A stretch of DNA of 64,000 nucleotides from Trichobilharzia szidati (lineage: Eukaryota; Platyhelminthes; Trematoda; Strigeidida; Schistosomatidae). Shown one piece after another: positions 24,297-36,839 of this stretch. The notes beneath the pieces were generated by a model. The model was not told the origin of the DNA and searched no databases. It saw nothing but the letters and a program-made list of their open reading frames with translations. The stretch spans positions 154,836,199 to 154,900,198 of the forward strand of contig OX235279.1 in assembly GCA_944472155.2 (NCBI GenBank). The letters are read 5' to 3'. Numbering within the stretch: the first letter of the stretch is position 1; each line of letters starts with the position of its first letter. The position numbers and the translations under genes were made by a program.

Positions 24297-24952
24297 TTGC
24301 AGTATGAAATGATACCATTCTCCTTCGCAGGTTCTCAGGATAAAAGGAGCACCACATGCTCCATAAGCCAATCAACACTGGATAAGCACCCTACTGATGT
24401 CACCTTCAACTGCGTTTATAAATTTACGTGCACTTGCGGTAGCAAGTACAATGGAAGAACAGAAAGAAGGGCCTCTATACGGTTTTCAGAGCATAACCCG
24501 AGAAACTTATGTCTAAAAAACAGCACAAAGTACAATTATTGCCACACACCTTGTGTATACAGGTCATTTCGTCGAGATTTCCAAATCCTTCAAAATATTA
24601 AACATACAAAGGACAATAAATTTACTAGGATTTTCTGAATGCATTGCAACCAAGTGTTTCACAACACAGTTATGCATACGGAAAGAGCGTGTAGTCAATC
24701 TCTCATTCTCTTGGTAACCGTATCACTTTGATTACACTGATTAGTCATGCACATTAGTGATTTCGGGTGACTGAGCAAGTTTTCAATTTGATGAACTATA
24801 ACCTTCTTGAGATGCTACGTAGACGTACCAGCTAACACCGTTTTTTCTGTTTTCTGTCTTCTCCTCTCTCCTTTTCTATTTTGAAAGTATATAAATTGAT
24901 GATGACTTAAACTAAAAATGAATTGTAATGCTGTTTATATTTTAGAAGCGTT
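24297..24952 (+). mobile_element. Penelope-like GIY-YIG fragment, right arm of the 605-bp inverted repeat
   Basis: A 113-codon frame (24297-24638) holds YKFTCTCGSKYNGRTERR and SIRFSEHNPR, i.e. the C-terminal endonuclease of a Penelope-like retroelement. It ends early at a stop, before the usual LCVQK..V..NLPW-like end. 24348-24952 is repeated, inverted and almost unchanged, at 20052-20656. The reverse transcriptase domain is missing. Confidence 0.75.
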
Positions 24953-25234
24953 AATGTTTTTTATAACGTTTCCTCTACTTCTACAACAGCAACAGCAACT
25001 ACTAATACTACTACCATCCGATCACTGTGGTATTTGATTACCGCTATTTATGGCCAGTGTAATTTCCGGTAGTCTGTCGCAGCCGATGAGAACCTGTGAA
25101 ATAGAATCATGATATCATTTTTTACTGTCGAAATATATAAATAGTAGTGTGGATATTCTCCTTAACATGTATATATGCCGCACAGAAATTCCAGCTTGGT
25201 TTAATCTCTTCCTTTTACAGAATTTGCAGTCATC

Positions 25235-25615
25235 TACTAGCTATTGTTATTATCCCTTTGGGTTGCAAGTGCGAAATAAGTCTCCAGTAACTCATCCCCA
25301 TTTTATAACTCTGCTCTACAGTGGTCTTCAGCTTTTTTCAGGAACACTCATTGAATTGCATTTCCTCCAACTGACACAATCTCCTCCATATCACTTTTTG
25401 ATGAATGGCCAGCTCATCGTTTCGCATTCAGGATTCCACTTCTGCGATGACCTGGCGGTTGATACCACTAAACGGTTTCCTCAGTGTGTATCCGATCCAT
25501 TCCCATATTCTTCTGAATTTTTGTTGAGCAACAGGTTCTCTGTCAGTTTATTGTCAGAAATCCTTGTCGCTAATACTTTCCGGTTAACCATCTGATCTTC
25601 AGTATGGAGGCATCG
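25235..25615 (-). mobile_element. RTE-D 3'-end fragment
   Basis: Minus-strand frames show pieces such as MGMDRIHTEET and SKSDMEEIV. These parallel MEMNRNHTEETIG and RCDLEDIM in RTE-D copy 41580-41710. The end near 25240 (minus strand) reads TTGCAACCCAAAGGGATAAT, like the element end AACCCAAGGGCATAATAATA at 60738. Confidence 0.6.
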
Positions 25616-25619
25616 AAGG

Positions 25620-26090
25620 CCTGATTTCAATGGAATTATGGCTTATCTGAAAAACATGTTCTAACTCTCCGCTCCAAGTATAAGCACCTTCAAAGCAGAG
25701 GCCAAATTGTAAGCTGAAAGTCAATCAAGAGTGCCACATGAGTACAGATTGTTCTTTGTAAACGAAAAATAAGGCTCAAATTATTTCAGGAAGTTCGTAA
25801 CACCTACGGCCTGGAAACCTATAGAAAAATAAGGCTGTTGGGTTGAGACGAAGTATAATTCTGAGTAAATATGACGCACTGTTGCGGTGGCAAACCACCA
25901 TAATCTATCAGTAATCATTTCGAGAATGATGCTCTTTACCAATGTATTTAAAAGTAGTGTAAAACCTTATATTAAAGCAGTCTGAACAAGGCGTTTTCGA
26001 TGGCAACTTACATGGAACATTGACAATTATTAGAGTGAAACATTGTCAAGTTTGATCACCAAATGTAACTGCCACATCACTTTAAGACTC
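25620..26090. other. Unassigned DNA
   Basis: No open frame of note and no recognised element. Confidence 0.4.
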
Positions 26091-26099
26091 CTTCTTCAT

Positions 26100-26260
26100 A
26101 GTCAGTGGGCTTGCTTTGTGACCTAAAAGTCCTGAAATCTATCCCTCTAGGAGTCAGGTTCCTACTGTTGAGGAGTCTCAAACTAAGACGAAACGACTGT
26201 CCATTACTCCATGTGGTTTTTAATGGCTCTCTAAATGCTGTGAGTTTTCATGAAATAACT
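26100..26260 (+). mobile_element. Sm-alpha-like repeat with hammerhead remnant
   Basis: A Pol III-like segment (TTGTGACCTAAAAGTCCTG) is followed by 26166-26200. That part has a perfect 4-bp stem II (GTCT 26175-26178 with AGAC 26186-26189), the GAAA of the core at 26190-26193, then CGACTGTCC. The box before stem II reads CTGTTGAGGA instead of CTGATGA. Flanking sequence to 26245 matches the palindrome arm at 16160. Confidence 0.55.
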
Positions 26261-27105
26261 TTAAAAATTAATCAAATCCCTGTAATCTGATACCTGACAC
26301 ATGATCCCCCATACTACTAATTGATTGATGTGAATAGCTAACTAGGTCGAGGTGATTTAAACACCACTGGACAACTCAATTTTGCTCGTTTGCAGCTGAG
26401 CTCATTAAACAGATGTTTGCCAGGTAAGACTCCACCCAGAGAGCTGAATCAGGTCACGCCATCGGAATTATGGCTGGCTAGCTATTCGGGAGAAATGTTC
26501 ATACCTTGAACCCAATTCTTCATTTGCAATTTACAAAGTTCCAGGAGGAGGAAAAATTTCCCCACATTTCTTTCTTTGGAAACCAAAATTATTCAGATCA
26601 TACGACTGATTGGTACCATAAACAGACATCAAGAATCACACGAAGCTTCACCTTGATTTGATTTGACAGTTGAAACATTTCATGCAGTTTTCATCAGAGT
26701 GAATTGTAATTTTTAAAGCTCTGCCATGAATTTATTGTCCTTTACACAGAGTTTAATGTATAGTGACCGAAAAGAACAATTGACTTAATAACCACTGAGG
26801 CTCTTAATTAGGTGTTTGGGTAATGAGTGAAGTATTTGTAACGGAAATATCGATTATTTTAATATTAATTGCGCGTTTGCCACTCAGGACTTATGGAGTA
26901 GTAGTTTCTATCTGGGAAAAGTGCTTAAAACTGAATTCTAAACCCAAATCTTATCTTTTAATCCTAAATTCTGAGCCTAAACGATGGATATTGGGAAAAA
27001 TTCTTGACACTTCTGTTTGCAGTTGGGAGTTATTCGTGTGACAGGTTAAAGTAAGGGACTTCTTTATTTTCAAGAGTTAGTTTGTAGGTATTTGTTTTAT
27101 TACAA

Positions 27106-27265
27106 GTTTGACCGAGGATTGATATCACTTAGAGAATCGTTGAAAACATGCAGGGAGTACTGGACAGCTGTTTCGTTAGCTTAGTTTGAGACATCGCCAG
27201 TCCACCACCTGGGTTCAAACCCATAACCTTCCAGTTACAAGGCAAGCCTGTAAAGAATTCAGCTA
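27106..27265 (-). mobile_element. Sm-alpha-like SINE copy, Pol III head plus hammerhead remnant
   Basis: Read on the minus strand: TAGCTGAATTCTTTACAGG (A-box region), CCTTGTAACTGGAAGG (arm), GGGTTTGAACCC (B-box-like), then a degenerate hammerhead CTGGCGATGTCTCAAACTAA with CGAAACAGCTGTCC, then the family's 3' flank. It abuts an opposite-strand copy on its right, so the pair forms an inverted structure. Confidence 0.6.
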
Positions 27266-27490
27266 CTGGGACCCGATCCAATGGGCAGCCCATGAATTCT
27301 AACTTCTATCAACTCGTGATTTTAGCGCTACCACCGGCTAGTGTCATCGGTGGCGAGCATTTTTCCTGATTCCCGACCAGATGAACCCCACCGTCACCAC
27401 AGTGGTCACTGCCGATGAGTCCGAAGCTAAGAGGAAACAGCTGTCCAGTACTCTTGAGTTTTCAATGGTTCTGTAACTAGTACCAAACTG
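27266..27490 (+). mobile_element. Sm-alpha-like repeat, plus-strand copy with hammerhead core
   Basis: The body AACTTCTATCAACTCGTGAT..GCTACCACCGG is followed by CACTG-CCGATGA at 27407-27418, GTCC (27419-27422), AGAG (27430-27433), GAAA (27434-27437) and CAGCTGTCCAGT. ACTG before the core can pair with CAGT after the GTC site, a type I layout with a very short stem III (CAG/CTG). Stem II keeps only two of four pairs. Confidence 0.55.
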
Positions 27491-30400
27491 AATTGACATT
27501 TTTCTACACAAACGCCCGCAAACTGTTGAACAAACGGACTGAGCTGATTAACATGATAGACTCCGGAAACCCGGATGTAATTATCATCACAGAGACATGG
27601 CTCACACCCGATGTCACTGACAACGAAGTTAACCTGCCAAACTTCGAAGTGCATAGGTTGGACCGACTAAACCGCAAGGGAGGTGACGTAGTCATCTACC
27701 TCAAGAGATGCTTAACCGTGCGTAGCATCGAAGCACTCGCTCACGAAAGTGAGTCGTGAGAACTTCTACGCTGCAGACTTAAATGCATAGGCCAAGACAT
27801 CGACCTTATTACTATATATCGCAGTCCTGACTGCAGTGCAGATGACTTCCTAATAGAGAAGGTAAGATCCTGGACTTCGAAATGTCGAAGACTTGTAGCC
27901 TTACAACTCCATCTTCAGTCAACTCTTTTGATCATAAACTGCTGGAATCTAGTATATCGTTAACCCTAGTCCAACATGTCATTAAGCACACGCACTATGA
28001 CTCACAGCACTCCTCCTCAACTCTGGACCTAGTGTTCTCCCATGGTGAGAATGTGGGTCTCATATAACATCTTCCTCTTTTAGGAAGAAGTGATCATGCT
28101 GTGCTCACTTTCAAGTTCACAGCAATAGCAGCAAAGGCCAAAACCCCAGCTCCACCAAACGTTTGGAAAGCCAACTCAGTAAACTAGTACACCAACCCAG
28201 CGTCTCAAGTAGAAGCCGCGTGGAAACAATTTAAACAACTTTACGCCCAAGTAACTGAACCTTTTATCCCTTGGTCTGTCCCAAAAGGTCGGAAACATTT
28301 CTCCCCTTGGATAGACCGAGGGATTCGTAAGTTACTCAGACGTAAACACAAATGTTGGAAGCTGTTTGCCACACCTGAGACTCCTGAGACCAGGAAATTA
28401 TATAACACTTCTAGGAATAAAGCTATTACAGAAATCCGCCAATCAAGGATGAAGTTATAAGCTCAAAGGCAAAGGCACAACCTAAGAAAATTTTCTCGTA
28501 CATGGACTTCAGGAATAAAACATCCAATGGTGTTCCAAACTTGACTATTGACAATGACACAATCGAAGAAGATCAATAAAAAGCAGAAGCAATGGCAGAC
28601 TACTTCTCCCAAGTCATCAAACAGGAGTCATCACTCCCTATAGGATCAGCTCTCTCTGCATCAGAGGAATACGGGATAGATTCCGTTGACATCGACCAAG
28701 GCATCGTGTTCAACTGCCTAAGGAAACTAGATGCAGGGAAATCAATGGGTTCTAATAATCTTCATCCAAGGTTTCTCAAGGAGCTATCAGCTCACATAGC
28801 CGGCCCTTTGACCACTATCTTCAAACTATCTCTCCTAAATGGAGTGTTGCCACGTGACTGGAAAGACGCCATAGTAACCCCCATCCACAAAGGAAGATCA
28901 AGAGAAAAACCTTCAAATTACAGGCCTATCAGTCTCACCAGCACTTTAAACAAGACACTGGAAAGAATCATCAAGAAAAGCATCATGGCATATCTGGTAA
29001 ACAGCAGCTTGTTATCCAGAGCACAGCACGGCTTCCGAAGAAACCTCTCATAACTGTCAAATCTCCTCACTGCAAGATAAACCTGGGTCAAATCCAGGGA
29101 CAACAGAAGACCCGTTAGCGTCGTCTTCATAGACTTCAGCAAAGCCTTTGATAAAGTACCTCACAAAAGGCTACTGATGAAATTGGAAAGTCTTGGTTTC
29201 AAAGGCACATTACTAAACTGGCTCAGGGAATTCCTCATAGATGGGAGGCAGAGGGTTAGGATCAATTCGAAACTCTCCTCTTGGAAAGCAGTAAGTAGCA
29301 GGGTGCCACAAGGTACGGTACTTGGACCTCTCCTATATATTTTGTATATCAATGAGTTATCTCTGCTCAGCGACTCCCCTATGGTCCTATACGCAGACAA
29401 CTTAAACATTTGGAAAGAGCTGAAGGGCAACACTGATATGCTCACGTTGCAAGAGGACCTCAACAAATTGTCAGAATGGTTCATAGAATGGATGCTCCAG
29501 ATCAATATGGAAAAATGTACTACCACGCGCATTGCACAAGCAAGCACCATCTCCTGCGAACTAGAGGGAATAACACTTGCATCAGTTCAGACTCACTTGG
29601 ACTAAAGTGTCATAGTTAGCCACGACTTAAAATCTACAGCACACTGTCACGCGGTGGCTGCAAGTTGTTTCACGTCCTTATGGGAAATTCGCAGAGACTT
29701 TACTAGAATCAGCAGAGATACGTTCACCTCCTTCTATATATATCTGGTGAGGTCAAGACTGGAAAACTCTATCCAGACAGCCAGTCCTTGTCTAAAAGGT
29801 TACTCCAAAATTCTAGAAAGTGTTCAAAGGAAGGCAACACGTATGGTTCTCGGCATGACTAATTTATCATACGAGGAAAGACTAGACAGTTTATATCTCT
29901 TCTCCCTGTCATTCAGTAGGCGGAGAGCAGATTTAATCACAATGTTCAAAATTTCAAATAATGACTACGGACCTGATCTATTCTCTCTTTTCCCTCCCTC
30001 CAGGTCGGAACACCTTAGAGGACATAGCAGGAGAGTTCAAAAGCCAAGAAGAAATCATATTGCTGTTGAGTACTGGTTCTCACATCGAATCATAAACTCT
30101 TGGAACCGACTCCCAGAAGAAGTGATGTCTGCAACCTCAACCGATTCGTTCAAGAAGGGTTTGGACAACCACAGAAATTTGCTAGAAAAGGATTACCATA
30201 GGCTCCAAGCCTTCCATCCTCAACCAATAAATCTGAATCTGTAGTCAAAGCTCAAACTTATTTATTCTTGGCTTCGAGAGCTAGTTCTGCCTAATTTGAA
30301 CTGAAAGACCTGTATCGTGTAGTCTTATGAACGATTTAGAACCGGTCATTTATGTTAAACAGATAACGGAGTTATTGTAACTGCTGATTGACTGTCTCGA

Positions 30401-30560
30401 GCTGAGACCTTTGTTCGCTTAAACAGTAGTCATTTTAATGAATACCAACATCCGTCCATTCTTAAAATTCTTTCGGATGTTTTGGTAAAATATTATTATT
30501 ACTGTCGTTAACTTGGGTCCCGAGGGAAACATAGAGCCCACTGGCTTTCAACCCACATAC
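27491..30560 (+). mobile_element. CR1-like (SR1-type) LINE, nearly full length but degraded
   Basis: An endonuclease start is at 27493-27759 (NARKLLNKRTELINMI, DVIIITETWLTPDV). The RT/C-terminal part lies in one frame over 28592-30244, interrupted by stops near 29051 and 29603. RT blocks include VTPIHKG, NYRPISLTSTLNKTLERIIK, an FDKVPHK-like block at about 29150, VPQGTVLGPLLYILYINEL and an altered catalytic site, YADN instead of YADD (near 29390). The C-terminal region (SRLENSIQTASPCLKGYSKI) follows at 29750-29820. The 5' boundary touches the hammerhead repeat at 27490. The 3' end lies near 30500-30560, at an ATTATTATTACTG-rich run. Confidence 0.85.
28592..30244 (+). pseudogene. Reverse transcriptase pseudogene of the CR1-like LINE
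   Basis: Three same-frame pieces (28592-29053, 29177-29605, 29654-30244) cover the CR1/Jockey-type RT and the domain after it. They are separated by in-frame stops; the upstream endonuclease piece is in another frame. The catalytic YADD reads YADN, which would abolish activity on its own. Close relatives are SR1 of schistosomes and other CR1-clade elements, judged by motif spacing only. Confidence 0.8.
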
Positions 30561-30564
30561 TCAT

Positions 30565-31150
30565 CGTTATTGGCTAAATTTTCTGTGCATAAAGCTATGT
30601 AAACTAAAGTAAAACCTGAAGATCTAAGTAAAAGCAATATTATTCGCTTATATGTCTTGTTCTGATTTTAACAATTAGAATACTTAGAAATCTGGTAAGT
30701 GTTATCCTTAACTTCTGATCTGCGGTGGAGATTAGTATTTTTACACTAAACTGACGTAATGTGATAAATATTCGGAAAAACTGGGTGCTAATGAAAGAGT
30801 ATAGGGACAGTTATCAAAGATTAAATCATGCATTTAATATTTAGAGACAGCTGGATGGGATGGCTGTGGGATCACATTTATGTCCAGTACTTGAAGATAT
30901 TTTCATTGAAATCGATCATGGACAGCTGTTTCTCTGTACAATAATTCCAAAACATAATTCCAAGCTCAAGTTTCATTGGTGTTTTTTGTTATTCATACTA
31001 TTTTTTAGATGTTTTTCGTATGAGATTTATTACTATTCCTATTACCATTTTCCTAATTAAACTTCTTTTTAGTCCCTTCACATCTTTTATACTTCTCTGA
31101 GTGATGTTTCACTAGCATTGGATTTTTTCTGAACGGCTTTTCATGTTGTA
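30565..31150. other. Spacer between LINE and gypsy element, nothing recognised
   Basis: AT-rich. A 66-codon frame at 30860-31060 has no recognisable domain. Confidence 0.4.
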
Positions 31151-31159
31151 ATTTTGGCG

Positions 31160-34150
31160 ATGTCATAAAGACTATGGGAAACTATCCCACCGGCACGCGT
31201 TAGCGGCAACCGTCGCCGGTGGCACTAGTCGTCTACTTTACATTCGTGATGTAATCAATCAGATCCGGTACTTAGTCGACACAGGCGCCGAAGTCAGCGT
31301 CCTTCCTGCTACAGCAGCAGATCGACAGAAGGAACCTACCTTCAACTTACAGACTGCAAATGGAAAGCTTGTTGCAACATTTGGTTGGAAATGCGTCTAT
31401 CTGAACGTAGGTTTACGCAAACCTATTCAGTGGATTTTCCTCCTTTCTGACGTCACAATGCCCATCGTTGGCACGGGCCTACTTAACCATCATGATTTGC
31501 TCGTAGACGTCCACCGAAAACGACTGATAGACAGTACTACTAGACTGTCTATTAAAGGCATACCCTACAAAGGCCATAGCTTGTCACTCGTTAAAATGAA
31601 GGCAACCTTTGATCCGACCATCCAACCGATTGTTGACAAGTACCCGGAACTTAATTGCCCGTCTAACGACCTACCGTGCATAACCAGCAATGTTATGCAT
31701 CACATAACCTCAGGACAACCCGTGACATCTAAAGCACGACGACTTGCTCCTGACAAACTACGACTCGCTAGAAATGGGTTCTATCATATGCTCGCCTTGG
31801 CATCATTCGGCCATCGAATAGCCCATGGTCATCCCCACTGCATATGGTACCGAAAAAAGATAGCGACGATTGGTGACCCACTGGTGATTACCGGCGAGTG
31901 AACGCCAAAACAACCCCTGATTGCTATCCACTGCCTCACACACACGACTTGACGGCAACAGTATCTGGTGCAACTATTTTCTCGAAAATAGACTTGGTTA
32001 AAGCGTATAACCAAATCCCGATGGCACCCAAAGATATTCCGAAAACGGCTATCATTACACCTTTCGGACTCTTTGAATTTCTACGTATGCCATTCGGTCT
32101 CCGGAATGCAGCACAAACATTCCAACGCTTCATTGATGAAGTATTTCGCGGTCTCCACTTTGTATACGCATACTTGGACGACTACCTCATTACCAGTCCA
32201 GACAAGGAAACTCAACTTAGACACTTGGATTTGGCATTCGAAAGGTTACGCCTATATGGTGTTACCATCAATATTCATAAGTGTCAAACAGGCGTTGACT
32301 CATTGAACTTCTGGGTATTCACTCACTGGCTAGTAAAGTTGAGGCGATACTGAACTTTCCAGAGCGACAGACAGTGAAAAGTCTTCGCACTTTTAACGGC
32401 TTGGTAAGTTATTACCGATGGTTTATTCCCAACTGTGCTTCTCTGATTCAGCCATTAACAGACCTTCTTCGAGGGAATAACAAGTCCATCGAACTTGACG
32501 CGTCTGTTCAAAATGCTTTCACTCAGTTTAAAAAAGTTATCGCGGATGCCACACTTCTTATATATCAGGATCCGACGGCACTGTTAATTATCTCAGCTGA
32601 TGCATCAGACACTGCAATAGGAGCAGTTCTGCAACAACTAGTCAACAGAGAGTAGCAACCACTCGCCTTTTTCTCGAGTCGCCTACAATTAGCAGAAACA
32701 AAGTACAGCACATTAGGCAGAGAACTTCTGGTTATGTACTGTGCTAAACGTCATTTTCGACATTCAGTGGAGGGTCGTGAATTTATAATTTCCACTGGCC
32801 ACAAACCTCTGACTTACTCTCTGAACTCAACTTCAGATAAGTATTCACCTAGAGAATCACGACAACTGGACTGCGTTTCACAGTTTACGTAGGATATTCG
32901 CCATGTATCCGGAGTGAACAACACTGTGGCAGATGCCTCAAGTAGATGGTATAGACCTTGTGAAACTGGCTCGTCTTCAAAAAGAAGATACTGAGCTTCA
33001 ACATGAGTTGTCGAAAACAACTCTGCAATTAGCCGAGAAACCCTTAGGTGTGGTAAGAGATACTATTCTATGTGACGTTTCCACGAGTACTCCTCGCCCC
33101 ATCGTGCCTAAAAGTTATCGCCACAACGTCTTCAATACGTTGCATGGCTTATCCCATCCCGGTTTTCGAACTACAATCAAGCTCGTAACAAGTTGGTTTT
33201 GTTGTCCTGGTATTAATAAGGAAGTAAGAGAATGGGTACACACGTGCTTGGCTTGTCAAAAGTGCAAGGTAGTAAGACACACCAAAAGCCCTCTTGGCAC
33301 CTTTCTTATCCCTGTTGCTCGTTTCGAACACGTTCATGTAGATTTGGTTGAACTCCTTCCAGAATCTCATGGATATACCTATTTCTTAACCTGCATCGAC
33401 CGTTTCACACGATGGCCTGAAGCAGTACCCCTCAAGGATGTATCTACTGAAACAGTCGTACGCGTCTTTGTCGAACGATGGATCGCAAAATTTGGATGCC
33501 CATCCACCATAACAACTGATTGCGGACGGCAATTCGAAAGCGGCTCATTCTTCTCCCTGACTAAAATCATAGGTTGTATGCGTTTTAGAACAACAGCCTA
33601 CCATCCTCAAGCTAAGGGAAAGGTAGAACGTCTACACCGACAGTTGAAGGCTGGGTTATCAGCTGCAAATAACGCACATTGGACTGAATCACTACCGTTA
33701 GTTCTCCTAGGGATACGAAACACTTTGAAAACTGATGCTGGTTGTACTGCTGCCGAGCTAGTATATGGCACAACACTACGACTGCCAGGTCAGCTTGTTT
33801 CTCTCTCTAGCTTCTAGTCAGCTTATAACAACTAGAACACCAGTTTTTCACAGCCTGGAAGCAAAACAACATTTTGACAGAACTGAGTTAATCGGATTCA
33901 GACAAGTTCCTACATTATTCTGCATGGAATTTACCAAAACTCCAATAAGTCATGCACACACAGTCAAAATATTATATCTCAACAGTATCAGAATATTTCG
34001 CTTCCTGGCCATAGGTGTTGTGATACCAACACCAGTCAGTGTGTTTTAGTGAACATGGCTTGGATTTAGATGGACCACGCGGGTTTCGCTGTTGAGGGGA
34101 GTTCGGACGACGATAGGAGGAATTACAGGGTATATTTGATTTAAGTAGCT
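31160..34150 (+). mobile_element. Ty3/gypsy (Boudicca-like) LTR retrotransposon, pol remnant without visible LTRs
   Basis: An old retrotransposon copy. Aspartic protease: YLVDTGAEVSVLP near 31270. Reverse transcriptase: FSKIDLVKAYNQIP, FGLRNAAQTFQRFID and the YLDD site (AYLDDYLI, about 32170). RNase H: ISADASDTAIGAVL (about 32590). Integrase: an HHCC-type zinc finger (C..C in CLACQKCK, about 33250) and the catalytic D, D, E seen in VDLVELLP, TTDCGRQF and GKVERLHRQ. The parts lie in different frames (31458-31901, 31898-32353, 32374-32655, 32933-33817) with stops between, so it is dead. I found neither gag nor flanking LTRs, which means both ends are truncated. Confidence 0.88.
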
Positions 34151-34199
34151 GCTGGACGAAGTTAATTAATTCTATCACTGCAGTGTCCCTGCTCGAATT

Positions 34200-36830
34200 C
34201 TGTTCGGCAAGTGATCATATGTGGAATTACCTACAGCTACACTTCTCTTGATCTTGTATTGATAAATGACTGCGGAATATGTGAAGCTCTTGAAAGAGCC
34301 CCACTGTTTAACTCCTATCATTGTGTTGTACGGGTTTTATTCAAAATTTATGGAAAGTTACACAAAAGAACCTTTTCACACCTGTCCAAGGAAATTGTAC
34401 ATGGATGTTACTCTAAAGAGAATGTTCAGAATCTTAGGAGCATGCTCAAAGACACAAGGTGGGACTTGTTCAATGAAGACTCTCTTGATAACACTATCTC
34501 TAATATTACATGTTATCTCAAATTTTGTCTTGACACCTGTTGTCCCAGAGAAACGCTCTTCATCAGATTTGACCGTTTCTCCTCCCCTCAATTTAAAAAG
34601 CTTCGCAGGCGAAAAGAAAAGTTATATAAAATGAAGGATAACATTGGTTTGGAAAGAATTAACATCCTAATCAAGTCTGAAATGCACAGATTGAATTCAA
34701 TTTATAACCAGAAGTTTATATCCTGTTAAGATGCCTCTAATATGTGGAAACTTTTCAAAGAAATTACTGGTGGTAAGCAGATGAATAGTATTCCTTATTC
34801 CTTTGATGTTTGTACACTAAACAAGTCTTTCATACATTCTCCCACAAATGTCAAACTTTCTAGTGACACTAGGGTTAATGAGACCCGCTTCCATGGCTTC
34901 AATACGAATGATGTTCTAAAATGTCTCCAGTCGCTGAACCCTTCTTGTAGACTAGGTCCAGATGGTTTGCCTAGCCTTATTCTTAAAGAATGTGCAAATA
35001 TCCTGTGTTATCCTCTCATGGACATATTTAATGAATCTTTTTCCAGAAATGTCGTGCCAGCCGTTTGGAAGGACATTAAAATTGTACCTATACCTAAGTC
35101 ATTTACTGGAACATGTTTTAAATGTAGACCTATTTCTATTACCTCTCCTTTTCTAAAAACTATGGAAAAGTCACTCTAAATTAATCTTGAACCTTCACTT
35201 AAAGCCTTTAACGATCCCAAACAATTCGCCTATAAACACAGTGGAAGTACTTTAGATGCAGCCGCAGTCTTGTATCATAACATTGTCTCCAGCTTAGACA
35301 AGGGGGCTAAATTTGTTCGCTGCACCTTCCTAGATTACACATCTGCTTTCGACTCAGTACCTAGGGACACTTTGTTAAACAAGCTTGCTGAAACTCAAAC
35401 TGACTGTTGGGTTGTCAAATGCCTCCATTCTTATTTCTCAGGAAGAAAGCAGTACACTGTATGTCAGGGAAAGTCGTCCACTTCATTGCTTACCGAGGCT
35501 GGTGTCCCTCAAGGCGCTGTCCCTTCTCCTTTTCTGTTTCTTTCTTCTTGCATGACTTGCCTCACTCTGATGATGAAATGGACTCTTTTAAGTATGCGGA
35601 CGGTCTAACTATTTCAATGTCTGTTAACTCCCAGCTAGACTGTACTAAGATGAATAGCTTTCTATCAGGAGTTAGCAAATGGTCTTCGTCTAATGGCCTT
35701 AAATTGAATCCTTCCAAATGTCAGACTGTTAGTTTCAGTTTCCGATGTAAAAGAAAGTTACATGAAGCTGTTAATTCCTATAATCGTTGTAAAATTGATG
35801 ATAGTGATATTGAAATCAAGTCAAATCTGAAGTTAACTATCTTGGATTAATTCTTTCTACTGACTTATCCTGGTCTTCCCACCTCTTAGCGATCTCCAAA
35901 AAAATATTCCGTCTGACTTTTTACATTAGGAAGTTGAGGCACTCAGGCATAACCCAACCCCTCCTCTTCCAGTTTGTCAACTCGTGCATCTTACCTATTC
36001 TTCTTTACTGTTCACCCTTATTCTTTGCTGGATTGCTTAAAAAAGACTATGTCATACTTCGTAGAACTCTGAAGACTGTCGGTGGAGCGATTGGTATCCC
36101 ATTGGGCCATATCGTTGACATTGTCACTGATAAGCCATTGATGTCATGCAAAATTTTTGCTAAGGGGATTTTGTCAGACTGTGAGCATCCACTCTACCTG
36201 CAGCTCTAAACTGGTGTCTCCTGAGGTGAAACAAGAAGTCTTTTCAGAAGACTTTATGCTTGTAAGTCTAAGTATAAAAATTCCATGATACCATAGTTCG
36301 CAAGTATTTTATGTGGCGAAAATAGTGTCAGGAACGAACTAACTAGCATTCTTTGCACTAGTAAATAAACCATTTTCTCCATCCTTATTCCATCAAGCTT
36401 TATTATTATTGTTCTTCCCATATTTTTTAATCCCCTCAATTATTTTTTGGTTATTTCCTCATCAGTGTAAACATCATTTAAGCTGTGTTATAACTGTTAA
36501 TTTTGTATTTCTCCTCACCATACTGTATCAACAGAACATTAGATTCAATAATCTGTAACATGCTAAAATTTCCAAACTGAATCGACAATGCTGTTTGAAA
36601 CAAACTCACTGTTATTATTATTACATTTAATATTCTCAATGTGTACTTCGAATATTTTTGACTTTATGTCGTAAATGTGGACAAACTCCTTTGGTTATTT
36701 TTGTTTTAATTAAATTTATGTTTTGAGTAAATCATATGCAATAGTGTGACAAATGCTGAGAATTCCATTCTGTATTATAAGTACTCTTTTTGGAATAAAG
36801 TAGATTATTATTACTATTATTATCATCAGC
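34200..36830 (+). mobile_element. Second CR1-like LINE family, 5'-truncated and frameshifted
   Basis: Frames 34211-34729, 34742-35179, 35270-35608, 35407-35850 and 35934-36209 together give part of the region before RT, the RT domain and the C terminus. RT motifs: LGPDGLPSLILKECA, VWKDIKIVPIPKS, LDYTSAFDSVPRDTLL, EAGVPQGAVPSPFLF and a catalytic site reading YADG (FKYADGLTIS) rather than YADD. The C terminus FFAGLLKKDYVILRRTLKT is shared with the minus-strand fragment at 7503-7829. The 3' UTR ends in TTTTTGGAATAAAGTAG and an ATT-repeat at 36800-36830. Confidence 0.82.
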
Positions 36831-36839
36831 GTTATTTTT

